From Brienomyrus brachyistius (taxonomy: Eukaryota > Chordata > Actinopteri > Osteoglossiformes > Mormyridae): a DNA stretch of 64,000 nt. The notes under the pieces were generated by a model. That model saw nothing but the letters and a program-made list of their open reading frames with translations, searched no databases and had not been told where the DNA came from. The stretch is taken from the NCBI RefSeq assembly GCF_023856365.1, contig NC_064538.1, positions 17,502,935 through 17,566,934 of the forward strand, given 5' to 3'. A program made the translations under genes and the position numbers. Below, one piece after another: positions 1 through 9,666 of the stretch (its first letter is position 1; the number at the start of each line of letters is the position of its first letter).

Positions 1-76
1 TGACGGCTGTTTGTTTACCTTGTTATATCCATGCGCCGTTATATACCCGTACAGATATACCTGCTATATGTAGAGG

Positions 77-613
77 ACTGTGCAAAAGTCTTAGGCAGTC
101 GATGAAAATGTTTAAAGATATTTCTCTAGGTAGTAAGCGCATATTGGCTCAGAGAGTGCCACGTAAGATTAGAATATATACAAATGAACCAGAACAGAAT
201 AAAGAAAAAGTGACAAGAATTTCTTCTGTTCTCCAAAATGTTACTGTATCTTCTTGGATGACTAGAAGATCACTGCTTTGCTTCCCAAATATCTCCTCAG
301 GGACAGCCCAGCTATTTCATGTATATGTTAAATATCACCTCCAGTTCACATAATTAACTTGATTAAACACCTTGACCATGCATTGATTTGTCAAAAATGA
401 TATACTAGTGGCTGGGTCAACAAATACATTGTGCAGTGACAATAACAATAATTTCTTTCTTTCTTGAGTATATCGGATTATTGCTGTATGGTATTTTGGG
501 GTGATTTTCAGTAAGGTTTTGGAATGGCTAAGTTAACACACTTTGACAACATTTTTACACCAACATAAAATAACTTAAACATTTTATTTGGCAGGGTAAG
601 ACTTTTGCACAGT
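77..613. mobile_element. MITE-like DNA transposon in an erg intron
   Basis: The 17-base sequence ACTGTGCAAAAGTCTTA at 77-93 recurs as its exact reverse complement at 597-613, giving perfect terminal inverted repeats around a 537-bp AT-rich interior. Size, TIRs and lack of a transposase ORF fit a non-autonomous DNA element, possibly Tc1/mariner-related. I could not define a clear target-site duplication, so the exact ends are uncertain. The 83-codon ORF inside (102-353) resembles no protein I recognise and is treated as chance. It lies in intron sequence just upstream of the first visible erg exon. Confidence 0.75.
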
Positions 614-923
614 ATTTTGTATCATATATACATATAGGTGTATAGCTGTGCATCTATGGATATAAACACACGATGATATTTTTATTTAACTTGGTTTCAT
701 TCTGCTTCGTGCCTGTTTTTCTGACGCTTTGTTAAATTGTGGAGAATTCACAGAGAAGGGAATTTGCACGTCTGTGGGTATAGATGCTTGCATTGTTCTC
801 CTCGCTAGCTTGACTGATGTTCTTTTGCGGGATGGTTTCCGAGTGGTGAGGGTGCCGGGGCGCCTGAATTGGCTCTGGTTCGGCGTTCGGTCGCGGTGTC
901 ACAGTCGCCTGTGTTTTTGCCAG

Positions 924-995
924 GAGGCGCCAGCTTCATCTTCCCCAACAGCTCTGCATATCCCGACTCCTCGTCTAGAGTGCCCCCCCGTTCAG
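924..995 (+). CDS. erg: erg coding exon, 72 nt (equivalent of the cassette exon)
   Basis: The acceptor is the pyrimidine-rich run ending TTTTTGCCAG at 923; the donor is TCAG|GTGGGT at 995/996. It encodes [15 protein letters not shown] followed by SSSRVPPRS, matching the ERG/FLI1 segment with core FIFPN. Length 72 nt and phase 1-1 equal the mammalian ERG 72-nt exon, known as an alternatively spliced cassette in the transactivation region. Skipping would not shift the frame. Confidence 0.88.
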
Positions 996-3192
996 GTGGG
1001 TCTCGCTCCACTCCAGCTTCCGTAAACACCAGTGAACCCAGTAACAGTGGGCCAAAGGGACTGTGATCCCAAAACATAAACATTTACTCATACTTATTTC
1101 CCGCTATTTGCTCGGCAAAAACAAAACATCGGCTGAAACGCACAGGAGCCCGGACTGTTGTTCATGAAGCTGACACACGTGCCGCAAGAAGATCGAAAGC
1201 TGCTTTTGGCCAAGGCACGAGACTGAATCCCGTTTTACCAAAACAGTCCTCGGTCACACTGAGGTGCACCGCAGAAAACAAGCTCAAGCCACCCGCCTCG
1301 CAAAAAAAGAAAAAAAAAGAAAAAGAAAAACACCAAAACATTAAAACTAGGCCTCCGTCTCCCTCTAGTGGTAGAGAGTGTTAATTACATTTTAAATGAG
1401 CCGTTTTCTTTAATTAAATACTGTTGATCTTTCTACAGATCTAGCATATGAAGCGGCAAGACGGTCAGGCTGGACAGCCCAAGCTGTGTCTTCTTCCAAA
1501 GGTACGGATACATGTCGCTTGTCTTTATTTCGGACCCGATGTGACCAGGGCAGGGCTGATTTTGGTCACTTCTTCCGCAGGATCCCAGCTCTCTCCGGCC
1601 ATAGTGACCAAAACTGAAGAACCGAGGTCACAGCTGGGTGAGTTAGCACTGGTGTCGCCCCCGTTGGCCTTCTGCGTGCACATTCCTCGGGTTTTAACTC
1701 CCGTTATGTCTCTTTCATAGATCCGTATCAAATTCTGGGGCCGACGAGCAGTCGACTGGCAAACCCGGGTGAGTAAGGAATGGGAGGAGCAAAGCGTACT
1801 CACTGAGAACTTACTCCTTCCTGAGAATGGGACTCCTTCTAAGCACATTAGTCAAAAAAAAATCTAATAAACGACAAATAAATGCATACATATTAAACTG
1901 ATGCCAGCAGTAGGAAGTGATGGAGGAGTTTACGGAAATGGTTTCCGTACTGTAAAATATGCTTGCAGTACTATTTTTAGGGGGGATATTTTTACAACCT
2001 GTTAATAACAACCAAGTTAAACCTCACCTACAACAGCAGTGGTGCTTACAGAAATAACACCAAACTTTCGTCCATCTACCGTAACTGCTTATTTAGGAAT
2101 GACTAACTTTTGTCATTTACTGGATTTACTCCTGGCATATTTAGGAGGAATGACAAGCCCCATATCTGAGTGACATACCGCCGCAGCCAGGAGTCGAATG
2201 TCAGGTGGGAGGGGAAATGTCCACATTGCCCCTCCCACTTGACAGTCGGCTCCCAACTACAGCGATGTATATACTTGCTTTATTCTGTGCCCTCCATATC
2301 ACAGAGCAGTACTGCTACACAAAGGCAAAACACAGAAACTGCGCATTTTATCAAAATTGAGTTATGACCAAAACTAAGTCTCTTAGGCTCTGTTTTATCT
2401 CATGACAAAATACCTCAGGGACACATTTAATAAGTACATTATCATTCACCAACCCTGACACGTCCGGGTGACCAGTCAAACCACTTAAAATCCCTTCTTT
2501 TCAGTTCCAGTGTCAGCATGGTTACTGTGTTTCGCCTTTATTGGGGGGTATATAGTAGCTTATTGTACACTAAGGTTCTTCTGCATGATTGTCAGAGGAC
2601 AATGTGAGTAGTGGCGGGGCTAATCTCCGGCTGATGCTGGTTCTCTCCTTCCCCCATGGCCCCATTAGGGAGCGGCCAGATTCAGCTGTGGCAGTTCCTC
2701 CTGGAGCTGCTGTCCGACAGCTCCAACTCCAACTGCATCACCTGGGAGGGCACCAACGGCGAATTCAAGATGACGGACCCGGACGAGGTGGCGCGGCGCT
2801 GGGGCGAGAGGAAGAGCAAGCCCAACATGAACTACGACAAGCTGAGCCGCGCGCTGCGCTACTACTACGACAAGAACATCATGACCAAGGTGCACGGCAA
2901 ACGCTACGCCTACAAGTTTGACTTCCACGGCATTGCCCAGGCGCTGCAGCCACACCCGCCCGAGTCCTCCATGTACAAATATCCCTCAGACCTGTCCTAC
3001 ATGGGCTCCTACCACACTCACCAGCAGAAGATGAACTTCGTGGCTGCCCCACACCCCCAGGCCCTCCCAGTCACCTCCTCTGGCTTCTTCGCCACGCCCA
3101 ACCCTTACTGGAATTCCCCCACAGGGGGCATCTACCCGAACGCCCGGCACCCGGCCTCACACATGCCGTCCCACCTGGGCACTTACTATTAG
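924..3192 (+). CDS. erg: ETS transcription factor ERG, C-terminal part (five exons, 5' end outside window)
   Basis: Spliced CDS join 924-995, 1439-1501, 1581-1637, 1721-1768, 2669-3192. All junctions are GT-AG and all introns are phase 1, giving one continuous frame to TAG at 3190-3192. ERG is a nuclear sequence-specific activator that binds GGAA cores; in vertebrates it controls endothelial, haematopoietic and skeletal programmes (family knowledge). The last exon carries the full ETS domain (about 2677-2919), with [12 protein letters not shown] opening helix 1 and the recognition helix [13 protein letters not shown] with its DNA-contacting arginines. The tail ([15 protein letters not shown], ending [11 protein letters not shown]) matches ERG better than its paralogue FLI1, which ends SHLGSYY. 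Upstream exons match the ERG segment between the pointed domain region and the ETS domain. The pointed (SAM) domain and start codon lie left of the window. The neighbouring convergent kcnj15 supports ERG over FLI1, whose neighbours are KCNJ1/KCNJ5. Confidence 0.95.
1439..1501 (+). CDS. erg: erg coding exon, 63 nt
   Basis: Acceptor TTTCTACAG ends at 1438; donor AAAG|GTACGG at 1501/1502 is weak at +4 to +6. It encodes [20 protein letters not shown] then K, matching the D-LPYE-PRRSAW segment of vertebrate ERG. The mammalian counterpart is 69 nt by my reckoning, so two codons are missing here near the exon end. Phase 1-1. Confidence 0.9.
1581..1637 (+). CDS. erg: erg coding exon, 57 nt
   Basis: Acceptor CTTCTTCCGCAG ends at 1580; donor CTGG|GTGAGT at 1637/1638. 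It encodes [18 protein letters not shown], matching the ERG QPSPS-VPKTED-RPQL segment; the VTKTEE core contains the conserved lysine of the known ERG/FLI1 sumoylation-type context. Phase 1-1. The upstream intron is only 79 bp. Confidence 0.9.
1721..1768 (+). CDS. erg: erg coding exon, 48 nt
   Basis: Acceptor TCTCTTTCATAG ends at 1720; donor CCGG|GTGAGT at 1768/1769. With split codons it encodes [17 protein letters not shown], essentially identical to the 48-nt exon just before the ETS exon in ERG and FLI1. The upstream intron is 83 bp. Confidence 0.95.
2669..3192 (+). CDS. erg: erg terminal coding exon: ETS domain and C-terminal tail
   Basis: Acceptor CCCATTAG ends at 2668 after the pyrimidine tract at 2640-2655. 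The first two bases complete a glycine codon with the previous exon, so the ATG at 2656 is intronic and is not a start. The exon encodes about 174 residues: [10 protein letters not shown], the winged-helix ETS fold, the [18 protein letters not shown] segment, then a Tyr/Pro-rich tail ending GTYY and TAG. Base composition is much more GC-rich than the flanks. Confidence 0.96.
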
Positions 3193-3472
3193 GGTGGCAG
3201 AGTGGATCCCAGCAGGAGATACATCAGGGGCAGGAACAAGCAAACCGGGGGCTTTTGTTTGGGCAAGAAGGGGGCGTAACTCGAGGACAAAAACAAAACT
3301 GGAAATTAAGGGAAGGAAACGAGGCAGAATTCCAATTTTATGAAGCGCAAGGGGAAGAGTAGGTGTTGAACGGGAGCGAGCAAAGGAGGCAGGAATATTC
3401 TGAAAAGGGAAGAGAAGGATTATGGGATGGAAAAGAAGGCTTGGCCTGAGAAAGAACTGAGCATGTAACAAG

Positions 3473-3478
3473 AATAAA
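3473..3478 (+). terminator. candidate proximal erg poly(A) signal AATAAA
   Basis: The first canonical hexamer, about 280 bases after the stop; a second AATAAA lies at 3596-3601. Either could give a short-3'UTR isoform. Confidence 0.3.
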
Positions 3479-4744
3479 AGATCGTATGGGTCAGGTTGGA
3501 GTGGAGGCTAGAGACGGGGGATTATTGTTCAGTCGTGAAGAGCGAGTTGGAGGGCAGCATGAGATTCTGTATGAGAGGTGGAATTTACCATGAGAAATAA
3601 ACAGTAGCTGCATGAACTGTTACTTAATATATATGTGTTAGAGTATTAAACTACTTATTTAATTAAGAAGACATATCGAGGACTCTAGAAACGGAGAGGA
3701 AGAGGCAGAGGGCAGAAGGCAGAAAAGAACTGAGGATAACTGGTGCCTGCATGGCCAGGAAGAGGGTTAGTGGCCAGGGGGAAGGCTGAGGTGGGGGCGG
3801 TGGGTGCGAGCTGTAGCAAACTGTGAAATGGGCACAAGCGGGATGTTCCTCGATAAGGCCGGCGCGAGACTGCCGAGGCAGTGGGGCCCACAGAGGGAGC
3901 GCCAGGGGGACGACGGAACAGCGCTGAGACACCAAAGGCGAGGCATGATAGCCGGAGACGTCGAAAGGTGAAACAGCCAAAAACAAGAAGTATTATCCTT
4001 TTAACTGCCATAGCTATCAGTATTATACTACATTGTAGTTTTATGGCATTACGGGAAGTTAAAGGACGGCTTTGATTTCTGTTCTTAAAAGGGAAACGCT
4101 TTGAAGATCTCATATCTTTGTTTTGCAATTGGGAAAACTGGAATTGTCAGGATGTTTAAATGTTGTATTGGACCTCAAGTTCAGGAGGAGGAGTTTTCTT
4201 CACCTGTGCCTTGTGTTGCCTTAGAAGCTCCTCATACTACCAGAGATTTCATAAAAAAAAAATACCAATTTTATATTCTTTAGCAATTTTGTATTGAGTC
4301 GCGAACGCTGTGCGTTTGTTAGAATGAAGTATACGATTCAGTGTTATGTTTCTTTTTATATAATAAATATATAACTTATGCATTTATACACTACGAGTTG
4401 ATCTCAGCCAGCCAAAGACATGGATACTGAAGACACTTATATTTCTAGGTAAATAATCATCAAATAAGACTGTAAATCAGACCAAAGTCAACAAGCAAAC
4501 CACCACAGCCTATGATACTTTAGTTCTCTATCTGTTCGTTTACAGTACAAGTATGTACTTAGAGAAAAACAAAATAAACTGATTGTATGTATAAGATCTC
4601 TTGGCCTGTCAGGGCATTTAATCTTTTCAGGATTATTTTACTGTAAGGCTATCGGCCAGGGAAGACTGAGATGCTGGTTCAGGTTGGGAAGTTAACACAG
4701 GAAACGTGTAATATGGTGACTGGTCTGGTTTCTTGTGTCATTCT

Positions 4745-4750
4745 AATAAA
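4745..4750 (+). terminator. candidate distal erg poly(A) signal AATAAA
   Basis: A canonical AATAAA hexamer with GT-rich sequence about 20-35 bases downstream. It is chosen over the earlier hexamers because of that downstream element. Inferred, with no transcript evidence. Confidence 0.45.
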
Positions 4751-5065
4751 GTATTTTCAGACCAGAATGTGTTCACTGTTGTGATCTTTCTGCTGGATAT
4801 GTCAGCATTAATGTGTCCGTGTATCTGGGTAAGCGACCACATCACCATGTTGCCATAACACTGCGGCTTTCAAATACAGGAGTGCAGGGGGCAGGATTTG
4901 GGGCCGTGAGCAGACTACAGCAAGCATTTAGCCAAAGCCGAAGCTGCGCTGTTGACAGTATGCATGCTTATTCTGCTCTTTAAACACATAGTAGTATCCT
5001 ACCTCTTTGCAAGAATGATTCTTGGTAAACAAAAGACAGAAGTCCACACACTTAACCAAAGCTTA

Positions 5066-5071
5066 TTTAAT
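5066..5071 (-). terminator. candidate kcnj15 poly(A) signal ATTAAA
   Basis: The plus strand reads TTTAAT, which is ATTAAA on the minus strand, about 420 bases beyond the kcnj15 stop. I saw no minus-strand AATAAA between 4.8 and 5.49 kb, so this common variant is the best candidate. Confidence 0.35.
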
Positions 5072-5491
5072 AGCTCCAGTCCTCTTAATGGCAACCACCA
5101 ATTAGATCTAAGAAAACAGAAATCTGATGGTCTAAACCGAGAGGTTAAAGTAGGAGAGACCGCAGTTAAATTTTTTTTCATTCTGATTTTTATGAAATGT
5201 AGAAAAATGACAATGGAAAAAAACATTTTTTTCCTTTAAAAGTAAATTTGTACTAGTTTGCTAAACATCCCTGGCATTTGGGGGAATATAAGTTATGAAG
5301 GAAGATTGCTGTATCTCTTTGAACAACTGACAACATTCAACAACTGTGCCCAGTGTCCCCTATGATTTTTTTTTAAATTTGACCGCTATCTTCCATAAGT
5401 TACATAAGACTAAAACCCCATTTCCCAAAATTAAGACATATTTCCTGTCTATTCACTGCTCGAGAAGCTGTGGGGAGAGTCTTGCCCCCCA

Positions 5492-6556
5492 CTACTTCTT
5501 GACCTCCTCTTCCAGCTTCAGCTTCCCGCAGTTGCAGGTCCGCATAGACGGGTCGCTGGACTGTACCACACCATCAAAGCACTTGAAGTCAGCCACGTAT
5601 TTGCCCTGGGAGGACGCAAAAAGCATGGGCTTGAACTCATATCCCCAGAGAATCTCCTCGGGGGTGTAGGAAGTGCGGCTCTGGCAGGTAGCGGCTGTGG
5701 ACTCCATGGTGCCATTGAGCGTCAGGACAAGCTCGAAGTCGCGGGTGGGCAAGTTCTCGGCTGTGAGGCCCCACAGCGGACTGGACTCGTCGAGGACGTG
5801 GTAGAAGGTCAGCGGCAGGATGAGGAAGGGGCAGTCAGTGCTGCCATCCATTCGGAAATCCACACCCGTCTGTTGAACCAGGGTCTTCTCTCCTTCTAAC
5901 GTCTCGTGCGGGAAGAGCAGCCGTCCGGCCAGCTGACACTGGATCAGGAGACTTCTCCTCATATTGGCCACCCGCACCATTAGACAGAGCTTGTCCTCGT
6001 GCCTGCAGACCACTGCCAGCTTGCTGAACTGGATGGTTTCCGCTCTCTTCTTGGGTCGGCCCAGCTTAGCCAGAAAGGTACCCGTAATGAAGATCTCAGC
6101 CAGACCGGTGAGGACCAGCTGAGCCACCAGCGTGAAGATGGCTAGGGGACATTCCTCAGAGATGTACCGGTAGCCATAACCGATGGTGGTCTGCGACTCC
6201 AGGGAGAACAGGAAGGCACCTATCATGCTTTCCATGTTTTCCACGCAAAGCGTGTGGTTGGAATCCCGCTCGTCATCCATGTCTCCGTTCCGCATACCGA
6301 TGTAGTAGTACATGATGCCGAAGACGAACCAGGTCATCAGGAACGTGGTGGAGAACAGCGTCAGCTTGTAGCGCCATCTCACGTCCACGACAGTGGTCCA
6401 GATGTCATGGAGGTACAGCTTGACCATGCCTTCCACGTTATCGATTCTCACGTTGCTATGCCCGTTCTTGGATACCACCCGTCTCCGATTTCCGTCATCC
6501 ATGCCGGTCATTTTGTAAAATTGGGAGTTCGTCACTGCATTCGTCTCGCCCTCCAT
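5492..6556 (-). CDS. kcnj15: Inward-rectifier potassium channel Kir4.2-like
   Basis: Single-exon CDS of 354 residues for a two-helix plasma-membrane channel subunit that assembles as tetramers and passes K+ inward. Visible features: Kir N-terminal motif [10 protein letters not shown] (29-38); TM1 about 65-86; pore helix and selectivity filter TIGYG (124-128); extracellular cysteines C104 and C136 of the conserved disulfide pair; sequon NHT (100-102); TM2 about 138-162 with E154 at the rectification-control position, as in Kir4.x; PIP2-binding RPKKRAET (167-174); then the cytoplasmic IgG-like domain with [14 protein letters not shown]. The pattern fits Kir4.2 best ([14 protein letters not shown] region), although the filter flank resembles Kir4.1; linkage to erg favours kcnj15. 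The ORF stays open upstream to 6679, but M at 6556 is chosen because a splice acceptor lies at 6576 and family similarity starts after it. The C-terminus ends EEEVKK, about 20 residues short of human Kir4.2 and without its SNV PDZ ligand. Confidence 0.93.
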   Translation of the reverse strand: MEGETNAVTNSQFYKMTGMDDGNRRRVVSKNGHSNVRIDNVEGMVKLYLHDIWTTVVDVRWRYKLTLFSTTFLMTWFVFGIMYYYIGMRNGDMDDERDSNHTLCVENMESMIGAFLFSLESQTTIGYGYRYISEECPLAIFTLVAQLVLTGLAEIFITGTFLAKLGRPKKRAETIQFSKLAVVCRHEDKLCLMVRVANMRRSLLIQCQLAGRLLFPHETLEGEKTLVQQTGVDFRMDGSTDCPFLILPLTFYHVLDESSPLWGLTAENLPTRDFELVLTLNGTMESTAATCQSRTSYTPEEILWGYEFKPMLFASSQGKYVADFKCFDGVVQSSDPSMRTCNCGKLKLEEEVKK

Positions 6557-6577
6557 CTCCCACAAAAATAAAGAACT
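6557..6577 (-). other. kcnj15: 5'UTR end and splice acceptor of the kcnj15 coding exon
   Basis: Read on the minus strand, a T-rich tract ends in ATTTTAG (AG at 6577-6576), followed by 19 bases and then the ATG at 6556. In vertebrates the coding region of this family usually sits in one exon behind non-coding 5' exons, so an acceptor here is expected. The upstream exon is not identifiable from sequence alone. Confidence 0.5.
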
Positions 6578-8814
6578 AAAATGCATAAACGTACAGAAGA
6601 ACATGTGATCCATCAAAGAATATGGTGAGACTATTCTGACGGGTGAAAGGGGATCACCACAAACGCCAATCTGACACACTAATTACAGTTTACCTTTTAT
6701 AATTCTTATGCTGAATTTTTGCAAGTTTCACTTGAAAATAAATGTATTTTTTACCAGGCTAATTCTTAGGCAATAATGTAGGCAATGCAATTAATTTTCT
6801 GATTAGTTTGGCACTATATCCAACAGTTTATTGACACATGAAAACAATAAAATGTTATTTAACTTGCAAAAACTTAAACTTTTCTGCTAGTTTTGCCATA
6901 TTTCAGCACAGCATACTATCATGTTCCCTTTAATCACAAAATGACCTTTTTAAAATACAGAACAACAGGGTATAGACTAAGAACATGCATTCTTTGGAAA
7001 GCAAGGTGGACATTCCTTTCTTTGCTTTAGTTAATAAGCAATAACTCAAAGTTGTGAATTAACCCCATTCCAAGAATATGTTTTTTGAAACGTAAGCTTG
7101 TTATTTCTGTCAATCTTTTTGTCCCAACAAAGTGCCGGTAAGACCTACCGTTAGTTCCAGCTCCTCGTCCCCTTGGAATACAAAGTTTTCTCTGGATTTG
7201 AGCAGTTATTATCCGTAATGCGAAACTAACAGGTTAGAACCCCTGTTAGTGAATCACACAATGCCGTTGCTTCTCTATTGTGTGTGCCGATGTGCGTCGG
7301 ACTTCAGCACAAAGATTTTTAGGACAGCACGGATTTAAAAAAAATAATAAAACCAGGTGGTGAATGAGTGTAGAGCGAACAGCAAATCAGCTTCTGTCTC
7401 ATTTACATTTACATTTACAGGATTTGGCAGACGCCCTTAGCCAGAGCGACTTACATAAGTCTCAAGTATAATGCAAGCTCCACCTTCCCAGCTGTGGTTT
7501 TAATGGCCACCGACGGCACCTGTCCCAGTCCCCTCTCGTTTCTCTGCTCCCATCTCTCCTCTTTTTTAAGTTTTTACGGCCGGCCATCCAGCCTGAAAGC
7601 ACCCAGGCCAACGCTGAATTCAGACAGGGACCGAAACAGCCCTGCTTACAGTAAACACTCCTTGGTTTCTGGATGCATGTGTACAGAAATATTAAGAGGC
7701 TGATGTTACATTTATTCTTATCATAAATGGTGGAGGTTTGATTTTGAAACTCAGGGACTGATTATTATGCCTGAATATTACTAACCATAAAAAGGGCATT
7801 CTTATTTATTATTTTCGTGTATTCTCTGTTAAGACTACGGGCTATAAATTATGTTCACGATACTGCAATGTGAAGATATCAAGTTCTTAATCAAATAAAG
7901 TCATAAATTAAGCAAATTTAATGACATTTTATGTTATGTGCTCGTACCGCTAGTAAAAAAATGCTATGTCCTTTGCTGAACGGATTTCACTGCTTGTTGC
8001 AGAAAAGATTGTCTTTTCCAGCTCTGATATCCACACACGGGTGACACTAATTCGCTCAGATGCAGGAAGTCATGTTAAAAAATCGTACCTGTTGTGTCAT
8101 TTTCAAAAGTTTTCCTATTACTACAGCCGCTGTTTACTCAGTGTCGAGATGAACCGCATTAATGTTTCGTCCCGGGATATCGCGCAGCACGTTTCGCAAA
8201 CTTATATAACGCTTCAAAAATAAGGAGCCGCATAAAACTACATTTATAGCCGAACAAAGTGGATGCTCTCCGTATCTGTCAAACATTCACGTAAATGCCG
8301 ATCACCGCTTAAAGAAAAATAACGCAGCCCATCAGCAAGCCAAATGTTTCGCGGATAAAATCTGACTCGCGTTTTACCAAAACGTACGTGAAGTTCAAGC
8401 GTTTCTTTACAAGCAGAACTCTGTACTTATATGGGATTTCCATGCCGTCACAGTAGAAAACAGCGATTACCAAATACAACATGGCCAAATGCAATGTCGC
8501 AGTTACCTGGAGACTTTAATTCAGTTCTCACCTTTCTGGTCAAGCCTACATGAAGACGCAGATCATGTGAGAAATGAGTCGTTCAAATACACCATTCATA
8601 GGACAAAACATATATGCAATTTTTATGAATACAAAGATTTATATTTTATGAAATTTCTTCCCACAAGCAGGGAATCACAAAAATCAATAATAAAATCATA
8701 GATGATAATATTTTCCCTCTTTTTTACAGTAGGTAAATAAGACAATTCCCCCCCATTTTAATATTACAGATATATGCATGAATTCAGTATTGGCATTTTT
8801 GTGCAGTGTCATTT
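6578..8814. other. non-coding sequence 5' of the kcnj15 coding exon
   Basis: AT-rich, with stops in all frames and no protein similarity seen. It contains one repeat fragment (7404-7475) and a CpG-retaining stretch at about 8030-8420 that could be regulatory. It is presumably kcnj15 intron or proximal upstream sequence. Confidence 0.5.
7404..7475 (+). repeat. fragment of a common teleost interspersed repeat
   Basis: It contains the phrase ATTTGGCAGACGCCCTTAGC followed by CAGAGCGACTTACATAAG, the hallmark of a repeat found throughout fish genomes, preceded by short ATTTAC iterations. Recognised from memory; I do not assign a family name. Confidence 0.6.
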
Positions 8815-9065
8815 GCAGGCAGGGCCTTGGAGCACATCCCAGGACACAGAGGGTACATCCTGGGGCATGTGCCAACTCTCTACAGGAGCACACACACACA
8901 ATCACTCGCTAAAGGCAGCTCACAGACACCAGGGTCTAAACCACAGACCTATGGATCACAGGAGGAAGATGGGATACCCAGAAGTAAGCTGTGTAAACAG
9001 GGTGAAAATGCAAGCACCCAAAGAACTGGGAATCAAGCCTGCAACCTAGGAGGTGTGAGGTCATG
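8815..9065 (-). repeat. decayed SINE/L2-tail-type repeat copy
   Basis: The order of motifs (AGGACACAGAGGGTACATCC, CACACAATCACTCGC, GGAGGAAGATGGGATACCCAG, GCAAGCACCC, AATCAAGCCTGCAACCTAG, GAGGTGTGAGG) follows the minus-strand order of the intact copies at 35.1, 52.0 and 56.0 kb, with heavy divergence. No target-site duplication was seen. Confidence 0.55.
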
Positions 9066-9182
9066 TCAGAGCCCACGCACCAACTGTATTTATGTACTGT
9101 TCTTAAATACACATATTCTTGAGGTCAAGTGTGTAGAATCAGTGCAATGATAGACCTATGAACCTCTATCCTTAGGATTAAG

Positions 9183-9215
9183 ATAAAATTTTATTGATCC
9201 CTGTGAGAAATTCTT
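9183..9215 (+). repeat. short retroelement-tail fragment
   Basis: GATAAAATTTTATTGATCCC followed by GAGAAATTC resembles the fish repeat motif that also occurs at 18.33 kb. Too short for family assignment. Confidence 0.35.
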
Positions 9216-9296
9216 TGAGGACAGACAAGCATGCAGCAGTGGAAAGAAAAGGAGACCACTCTATATTTTTAAACAAATCTACATTTTTAAATATTG

Positions 9297-9666
9297 ATTT
9301 AATCCCGGTTCTGCTGGCAGAAGGCTACACTGAGCGGCAGGCTGCTTCCAGGTTCAAAGGTTCTAAGACAGCAGCACACAAGACTAAGGTGAAGCAGGAG
9401 AGACTGGGAATGACCAGAAACCAGCCAGGTAATGGAGGGAAACGACTTTCTAATGCCAACCTGACCCATACGATCTTTTATTCTGACAGTTTCTCGTGAA
9501 TCAGAAGACGACATCAAGTGACCTTCAAAAGGAAGTGCAGGTGTGAGGTGCACTGCTAGGACAGTCCGTATCAGGCTCCTAGAAGCAGGGCTGAAGTCCC
9601 ATAAAGCAACGAAGAAGTGTTTCATTAATGAAAAACAGAGAAGTGCCAGGCTGCAGTTTGCAAAAT
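9297..9666 (+). pseudogene. Tc1/mariner-type transposase relic
   Basis: One frame (about 9297-9450) reads LLAEGYTERQAASRFKGSKT then a basic linker RNQPGNGGKRLSNAN, which fits the paired-like helix-turn-helix and GRPR-type hook of Tc1 transposases. After a frameshift, 9543-9666 reads VRCTARTVRIRLLEAGLK followed by SHKATKK and NEKQRSARLQFAK, matching the second HTH of the same family (RTVRRRL-EAGL, KQR-ARL-FA). Only the DNA-binding N-terminal half is visible; I see no DDE catalytic domain downstream. Frameshifts and in-frame stops show that it is dead. Confidence 0.75.

Larger units (their letters stand above)
3193..4790 (+). other. erg: erg 3' untranslated region (end inferred)
   Basis: This follows the erg stop codon and becomes AT-rich after about 3.6 kb. 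Candidate AATAAA signals are at 3473, 3596, 4362, 4573 and 4745. The last is followed by a GT-rich stretch (about 4767-4785) typical of a downstream cleavage element, so the longest 3'UTR would be about 1.6 kb. Purine-rich sequence at 3300-3960 produces antisense ORFs with no recognisable protein. Confidence 0.55.

Noticed and set aside
2589..2921. Overlapping ORFs in other frames of the erg ETS exon (including 2665-2955 minus)
   Set aside because: They are by-products of the GC-rich coding exon; the ETS frame is the real one.
5518..6571. Small ORFs in other frames of kcnj15 (5518-5715 minus, 6254-6571 plus)
   Set aside because: Shadows of the Kir reading frame.
6557..6679. Extended kcnj15 start giving a 395-residue protein
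   Set aside because: The extra 41 residues have no Kir similarity and span an acceptor at 6576, so they are probably intron plus 5'UTR.
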